Made by a program: the position numbers and the translations under genes. Shown here piece after piece: positions 59,741 through 64,000 of a stretch of DNA of 64,000 nucleotides; positions within the stretch are counted from its first letter, which is position 1, and each line of letters starts with the position of its first letter. The notes under the pieces were generated by a model. The model saw nothing but the letters and a program-made list of their open reading frames with translations. It was not told the origin of the DNA and did no database searches. The stretch spans positions 27,366 through 91,365 of the forward strand of contig CBCOTE010000026.1 of the NCBI GenBank assembly GCA_965112965.1, given 5' to 3'. The stretch is from CBCOTE01 sp965112965. Its GTDB lineage: Bacteria; Desulfobacterota; Desulfovibrionia; Desulfovibrionales; Desulfovibrionaceae.

Positions 59741-60564
59741 ATACCGGCTTAGCTAGACTGCCGATAACAGCTTAAAGACGATAGTTAAACGGTTTACTTT
59801 TTTTGAGAAGTGCCTTGTGTGCACTAGTACGGAGTAAAGAACTTGCGCTGGGCCACATATAAGTTCCGATCAGCACTTATGGCGATATCTTCCATCTTTA
59901 TCATACATCGGCTGTGGTTGTCATGCTTCACCGATGCCGATATCGCCCCCCTGTTGTTTGGCATGCCTGGCCGGCCTTGAAGTCTCTAGATTTTTTATAG
60001 TATTAGCACTGCAAGTCCAATGCAACTTTTTTTACCACATGTTTCTGCAATGTTTTTTTAAGGTAGATCAATTTTTTGGACAACCAATGCTTTGTCCGGC
60101 TATCAGTCAGGTCGAGAATATAACGGCCCATATTATAAGAACTACTGATTGGTGGCACTTGGTACTGTTATCAGCATCCGATATTTGAGAATAAGCAAGG
60201 CTTGGCTAGTATTACGAGCAATCAATGGGAGATGCGCTACTTGCTGGATAAAATTAGTATGGTGAAAGCCAGCGCGTAATACTGGAACTAATTTTCGGGA
60301 GATCAGGTGGCAAACGTCGTGTTACGGCTCCTATTTCGGGAACAGCAAAAATATATGTGGACCTCGGGACACTCGACTTTGGTCTATTATATTTTTTTAT
60401 TGGCCGCTGCATGTATGACTACTCATTCTTGTAGAGAGGGTATCTGCTATTTGCCCGTCGCTATCTCTATTGTCGATATCTTGTCGCTTGTCAGTCTCCT
60501 TTACTGGCAGCCCTGTTCTAAGGACATTTTTTAAGTCGATCAGTATGTTATGGAGGAACTATGT

Positions 60565-62913
60565 ATGATTGAATATGTAACAACAGTGCTATCAAACCGT
60601 TCATTGCCGTCGTTTTTTGTCGAGACGGCGCGGAGACACGGCAGCCGGCCATTTGTTATTTTTCCCGAAGTCGGTTGCACCCTATCCTATGAACAGGCCT
60701 TGGCCTTCTGGCAGGCTGGGGCGGTATATTTAGCCGCCCGGGGGGTCGGGCGTGGTAGTGCTGTATTGCTTCTCCTCGATAATGGCCCAGAGTTAGTCGG
60801 CGCTATTGGTGCCCTATTTCTTCTTGGTGCTTGCCCTGTCCTGCTTAACCCCACTACGGCGCAAGAACAGGCTGCCGAGCTGGCTGCCCAGGCTGAAGCT
60901 GTCCTGGCTATATCACGGTCTTCTATTCAAGGGCTAGCCCACATAGTTCCTACTGATTTTATGGTCTTGACGACGGCAGTGACGTCTGTTGTCCCCCCGG
61001 TTTTATCGCCTGACGAGATGGCTTACATCATTTTTACTTCAGGCACTACCGGCCACATGAAGGGTACTCGCATAACTCAGGATAACGTTTTTGCTGAGCT
61101 TGAAAACATTAACCGAGCCTATTTACTTGGCCCAGACGATCGTCACTTATGCGTGTTACCGTTATATCATGCTTCGGCCCTTTTTCGGCATCTGTTGCTG
61201 CCTTTTTCCTTAGGGGCTTGCACCGTCATACAGCCCGGCTTTGACGTCATCTCTTTTTGGGATTGGGTTGGGACCTATAGGCCGGCCTATGTTCAGACTG
61301 TACCGACTATTCTCTCGCTGCTGTTGGAGCGGCCGGTTCCAGCCTATGCTACTACCTCAATCAAATATTTTGGTACAGCATCGGCCCCTTGCCCACCTGA
61401 TCTTATCCGTAAGTTTGAGCAGCGCTTTAGCGTTCTCGTCGTAGAAGGTTACGGTCTTACCGAAACCTCATGTAGCGCCTGTATCAATCCACCCGACCCA
61501 ATTTTGCGACGTCTAGGCAGTGTGGGCCAGGCTCATGATGGGGTTACAGTAAATATCGTGGACGAGCAGGGCCGACTGCTAGGCCTGGGCCAGCAAGGGG
61601 AAGTCAGAATCAGCGGCCGACTAGTCTCTCCTGGCTATCTGACTATCCATGGGAGTAGCGCCACGCAGATTAAGGATGGCGCTGTCCTTACCGGAGACCT
61701 TGGCCATCTTGACGAAGACGGATTTCTTTGGATTGCTGGCCGTAAGAGCGAGATGGTATATCGCGGCGGCTTCAAGATTGCCCCACAGGAAGTGGAGGCG
61801 GCGTTAGTAGCTCACACTGATATCGAGTCCGCTATCGTCTTTGGTGTGCCCCATCAGTATCTTGGAGAAGACCTTATTGCTTACATTAAGCCGGTATCCG
61901 ATTGTTACTTCAACGAGGAAGAGGTCCGCTCTTTCTTGCACAGCCGGCTTATGCGCTATAAGGTGCCCACGCGTATCTATGCCGCCCCGGAATGCTTTAT
62001 CGGGCAACAACTCAAATTTTCACGGCGTAGTTTTCGCGATGCATACCTGCTGCGGCAGAGCAAAGTAGTACAGGGTCAGGGGCGGATAGTTTCTAGAGCG
62101 GTCAAACCACGCGCTTTTTTAGTGGGCGAAACTGTCTATTTGCGACCCTTGACCCGCGCGGACTACGAGAGCCCACGCTATCTCGACAACGTTATGACCC
62201 GGGATTACACCTGGGACATGGAGATTGGCCGCTTCCCACAAAGTGATATAACCGTCAGGCGTTATTGGGAGGAAAGGGCGCTACCTCCATGTAACTTGGC
62301 TTTTGCCGTCTGTGATCTAACTACGGATGAGCATGTGGGCAATATGACCCTTGTGGTGAACTGGATTTCACGTGTGGCCGAGGTTGGACGTTTCATTTTT
62401 AAGGAGTTCCAACACGGTGGTTATTCCGTGTCCGGTTTGGAGCTCCTGATGCGGTATGCTTTTGATGACATAAAGCTGCGTAGACTATGGGGCGGTGGAG
62501 GTAACCCAGCCTCGATTCCCAGCTTCCTCAAGTTGGGTTGGACCTATGAAGGTCGCATGCGCAAGCATAGTCTGCTTGGTGGTGAATACCGAGACATTTT
62601 TTGCGTTGGCATCTTGGCCGAGGATTACGTTGCTATCAAGTCAGGCAATAAATTGTCGGCCCGCCAAGCTATGTATAGTGAGGCACTACTGGCCAAGGTG
62701 GTGGAGGTAGTGGCAGGCGTTTTCGATGTGTCACCTGAGAGTGTAGGCAGAGATGCTGGCCCATATACTATCGACGCCTGGGATTCTCTAGGAATTATTT
62801 TACTATGGTCCTTGTTGGAGGAAAAGTTCTCCGTGAGGATCACAGCAGACGACATGTTAAGCATTACTTCTGTCGGCGATATAGCACTTATGATCGAAAC
62901 AAAGCAGGGTTGA
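60565..62913 (+). CDS. Fused AMP-dependent acyl/amino-acyl ligase, GNAT acetyltransferase and acyl carrier protein
   Basis: Three-domain, 782-residue protein. Residues 1-500 are an adenylate-forming ligase: IIFTSGTTGHMKGTRIT (P-loop), YGLTETSC, LTGDLGHLDEDGFLWIAGRKSEMV, and a C-terminal lysine in QLKFSRR, where the usual GK(I)xR has lost its Gly. Residues about 505-675 are a RimJ/RimL-type GNAT domain (VYLRPLTRADYESPRYLD, HGGYSVSGLELLMRYAF, NPASIPSFLKLGWTYEGRMRKH), similar in pattern to PseH-type sugar N-acetyltransferases. Residues about 700-782 are a carrier protein with phosphopantetheine Ser in AWDSLGIILL. The start is fixed by TGGAGGAA (60551-60558), 6 nt before the ATG at 60565. Ligase and carrier likely load an acyl or amino-acyl group that is passed to a sugar amine; that is inference. 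It is intact beside 9 kb of decay. Confidence 0.9.
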   Translation: MIEYVTTVLSNRSLPSFFVETARRHGSRPFVIFPEVGCTLSYEQALAFWQAGAVYLAARGVGRGSAVLLLLDNGPELVGAIGALFLLGACPVLLNPTTAQEQAAELAAQAEAVLAISRSSIQGLAHIVPTDFMVLTTAVTSVVPPVLSPDEMAYIIFTSGTTGHMKGTRITQDNVFAELENINRAYLLGPDDRHLCVLPLYHASALFRHLLLPFSLGACTVIQPGFDVISFWDWVGTYRPAYVQTVPTILSLLLERPVPAYATTSIKYFGTASAPCPPDLIRKFEQRFSVLVVEGYGLTETSCSACINPPDPILRRLGSVGQAHDGVTVNIVDEQGRLLGLGQQGEVRISGRLVSPGYLTIHGSSATQIKDGAVLTGDLGHLDEDGFLWIAGRKSEMVYRGGFKIAPQEVEAALVAHTDIESAIVFGVPHQYLGEDLIAYIKPVSDCYFNEEEVRSFLHSRLMRYKVPTRIYAAPECFIGQQLKFSRRSFRDAYLLRQSKVVQGQGRIVSRAVKPRAFLVGETVYLRPLTRADYESPRYLDNVMTRDYTWDMEIGRFPQSDITVRRYWEERALPPCNLAFAVCDLTTDEHVGNMTLVVNWISRVAEVGRFIFKEFQHGGYSVSGLELLMRYAFDDIKLRRLWGGGGNPASIPSFLKLGWTYEGRMRKHSLLGGEYRDIFCVGILAEDYVAIKSGNKLSARQAMYSEALLAKVVEVVAGVFDVSPESVGRDAGPYTIDAWDSLGIILLWSLLEEKFSVRITADDMLSITSVGDIALMIETKQG

Positions 62914-63119
62914 GAAGGGTATCTTTCAGTTTTGATCTGAAAAAGAAAAATTGTTTAGTTTCTGTAGAGGCCTAGCATGAGGATTGCGATACTTTTTTTT
63001 AGCCAATATGATGCACGGACTGATAAGCGAGTCTGCGCAGTAGTTCTATAAAAAAAGATGTTTCATACATTAGAAAAAAATCTTGAAGTTACAGCCCAAG
63101 CGGCAGTCAGAGGAGATAG
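62914..63119. other. Intergenic region between fusion gene and flavoprotein gene
   Basis: A 206-base spacer. CTTTCAG...CTGAAAAG around 62925-62946 can form a short hairpin followed by an A-rich rather than T-rich stretch, so no terminator is claimed. AGAGGAG at 63109-63115 is the ribosome binding site of the next gene. The two genes may be co-transcribed. Confidence 0.4.
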
Positions 63120-64000
63120 ATGACCAATACGCTAATTTTGGGACTGGCTGCCAGCAATCGCAGTAACCTTAGCCCGGACGATGAGTTACGTATTTCACGG
63201 TGGTTAGCCTCTAATCTATTCTGTGATAGTTTAGCTATGTATAATCCCGAGCGTGATGGCCTATCCCGAATTTCTGATTTATATAGCTCCCTGCATCAGG
63301 TGATCGAGGCGAAAAGGCTGACTAACAGCGAGACTGCCCTGGTTGTCGCCTTGGCCGGAGCCCGGGCTACCGGCGCTGAAGTTCAGCTGATTTCTCTGAA
63401 GAATTGTCTGGAAGACCATGCCCCTTCTCGTACTAGGCTGGAGATGCTTCTACTCCAGGCGACGGGCATTCTGCTCGCCTCTCCTGTCTACTTCGGAGAC
63501 CGCAGCTCTTTGGTTCAGTCTTTCGTGGAGCTGCTGCATCGAGATCGCGACCTGAACATGCGGCTCCAAGGTAAGGTATTTGGCGGAGTAAGTGTCGGCG
63601 CTAAGCGTAACGGCGGCCAGGAAACCATGCTTATCTATCAGTTACTTGATATGTTGGGGTTTGGTGTCTTGGGAGTTGGAAATGATTCGGAATCGACCTC
63701 ACAGTATGGGGGCACCTGTGTCGGCGGTGATATTGGCACGGTGCTCGTTGATACCTATGGTATTCTAACCAGTTTGGGTGCAGGGCGGCGTGTAGGTCGA
63801 TTGGCCCAATTGCTGTGTCAAGGCCATGATTTTCGTTTAAGTGACCAGCTGCGGATTGGTTTTTTCTTGTTGCAGGATAGCAAAGGGGAAGGCCGTCACT
63901 GGCTCGAATGGCTCATAGCCGCGCACGCCGCAGAGGTGAAGCCATATATTTTTGATATTGCTGAGGCCGAAGTTCATCCCTGTCGAGGCTGCAAGCTTTG
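63120..64000 (+). CDS. NADPH-dependent FMN reductase-like flavoprotein, apparently tandem (3' truncated by window edge)
   Basis: The open frame runs from ATG 63120 to the window end (293 codons) without a stop. Residues 1-210 form a flavodoxin-like FMN_red domain: LILGLAASNRSNLSPDDELR is the phosphate-binding loop region, GILLASPVYFGDRSSLVQSFVE is the hallmark ASPVYFGxxS strand, and KVFGGVSVGAKRNGGQETML the later strand. From about residue 245 a second unit seems to start (IGFFLLQDSKGEGRHWLEWLI), reaching HPCRGCKL. That recalls the PCxGCxxC cluster loop of iron-sulfur flavoproteins. Length and C-terminus are unknown. The adjacent ligase-GNAT-carrier gene suggests a shared biosynthetic pathway in which this protein is the redox step. 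Confidence 0.82.
   Translation, partial: MTNTLILGLAASNRSNLSPDDELRISRWLASNLFCDSLAMYNPERDGLSRISDLYSSLHQVIEAKRLTNSETALVVALAGARATGAEVQLISLKNCLEDHAPSRTRLEMLLLQATGILLASPVYFGDRSSLVQSFVELLHRDRDLNMRLQGKVFGGVSVGAKRNGGQETMLIYQLLDMLGFGVLGVGNDSESTSQYGGTCVGGDIGTVLVDTYGILTSLGAGRRVGRLAQLLCQGHDFRLSDQLRIGFFLLQDSKGEGRHWLEWLIAAHAAEVKPYIFDIAEAEVHPCRGCKL

Larger units (their letters stand above)
51312..60564. other. 9.2-kb decayed region
   Basis: The longest gap in the window. No intact gene, but several relics are listed separately: a possible ABC ATPase (54.7 kb), PAS (55.9 kb) and a hybrid kinase (57.5-59.6 kb). A 172-codon minus-strand frame (52242-52760) has no family match and may be chance. At 52130-52190 the fragment LCPSCQRFVAAEF recalls the N-terminus of a radical-SAM family (LCPxCxxxxxA), which is too short to call. 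Poly-C/G tracts of 8-11 bases occur at 51382, 53418, 57933 and 59304, along with inverted repeats at 58498-58518 and 59665-59740. Confidence 0.6.

Noticed and set aside
1..64000. CRISPR arrays, insertion sequences or prophage
   Set aside because: No regularly spaced repeats, transposase motifs (DDE, HUH) or phage structural genes were seen on either strand.

Overview
The window looks like a genome in heavy decay from a Desulfovibrionales-type deltaproteobacterium (Desulfobacterota), probably host-associated. Three things suggest this. First, the gene content and local order: fliN beside rlmB and a LysM/SLT transglycosylase gene; a UDP-glucuronate epimerase gene beside parA-parB; a hisS-aspS, def-fmt-DUF116 run; and an aspartate aminotransferase, sensor kinase, NtrC-type regulator run. 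These match arrangements I recall from Desulfovibrio (memory, not a search). Second, a complete ferredoxin-dependent 2-oxoacid oxidoreductase indicates an anaerobe. Third, only about half of the 64 kb is occupied by intact genes. The genes use the standard bacterial code and are more GC-rich than the gaps. No tRNA, rRNA, CRISPR array, transposase or prophage gene was recognised.

Layout. 1-8.5 kb: 3' end of era, yggS, an isolated fliN, a decayed stretch with an nhaA-like relic, rlmB (minus) and a lytic transglycosylase lipoprotein gene (plus). 9.3-12.2 kb: a four-gene minus-strand vor/kor operon. 14-19.1 kb: coaBC with a small partner, a nucleotide-sugar epimerase, parA and parB; two near-consensus parS sites flank this segment. 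19.8-27.7 kb: a minus-strand cluster of an unrecognised 490-residue protein, a methyltransferase, hisS, aspS, def, fmt and a DUF116 protein. 31.8-40.3 kb: an SGNH-family protein, then aminotransferase, sensor kinase and response regulator (minus). 44.6-51.3 kb: an htrA/degP protease, a glycine-zipper lipoprotein, a ubiE/menG methyltransferase and a UDP-sugar dehydrogenase (plus). 60.6-64 kb: a fused acyl/amino-acyl ligase, GNAT acetyltransferase and carrier protein, followed by a truncated tandem flavodoxin-like reductase.

The long gaps (about 1.5-3.7, 4.3-5.8, 12.2-14, 27.7-31.8, 33-36, 40.3-44.6, 46.8-48.8 and 51.3-60.5 kb) have no credible intact gene. Several contain short peptide-level echoes of real families broken by stops and frameshifts: NhaA, histidine kinase H-box with receiver, PAS, kinase N-box and possibly an ABC ATPase. 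They also carry long poly-G/C tracts. This fits pseudogene erosion better than never-coding DNA.

What survives is informative: translation and information processing (era, fmt, def, aspS, hisS, rlmB), chromosome segregation (parABS), CoA and quinone synthesis, 2-oxoacid fermentation, envelope quality control (htrA, mltD) and surface-polysaccharide building (two nucleotide-sugar enzymes, an SGNH protein, and the ligase-GNAT-carrier fusion). The most novel item is the 60.6-64 kb fusion and its flavoprotein neighbour. Next are a response regulator whose sigma54-contact loop is substituted at three of six positions, and the orphan 490-residue protein.
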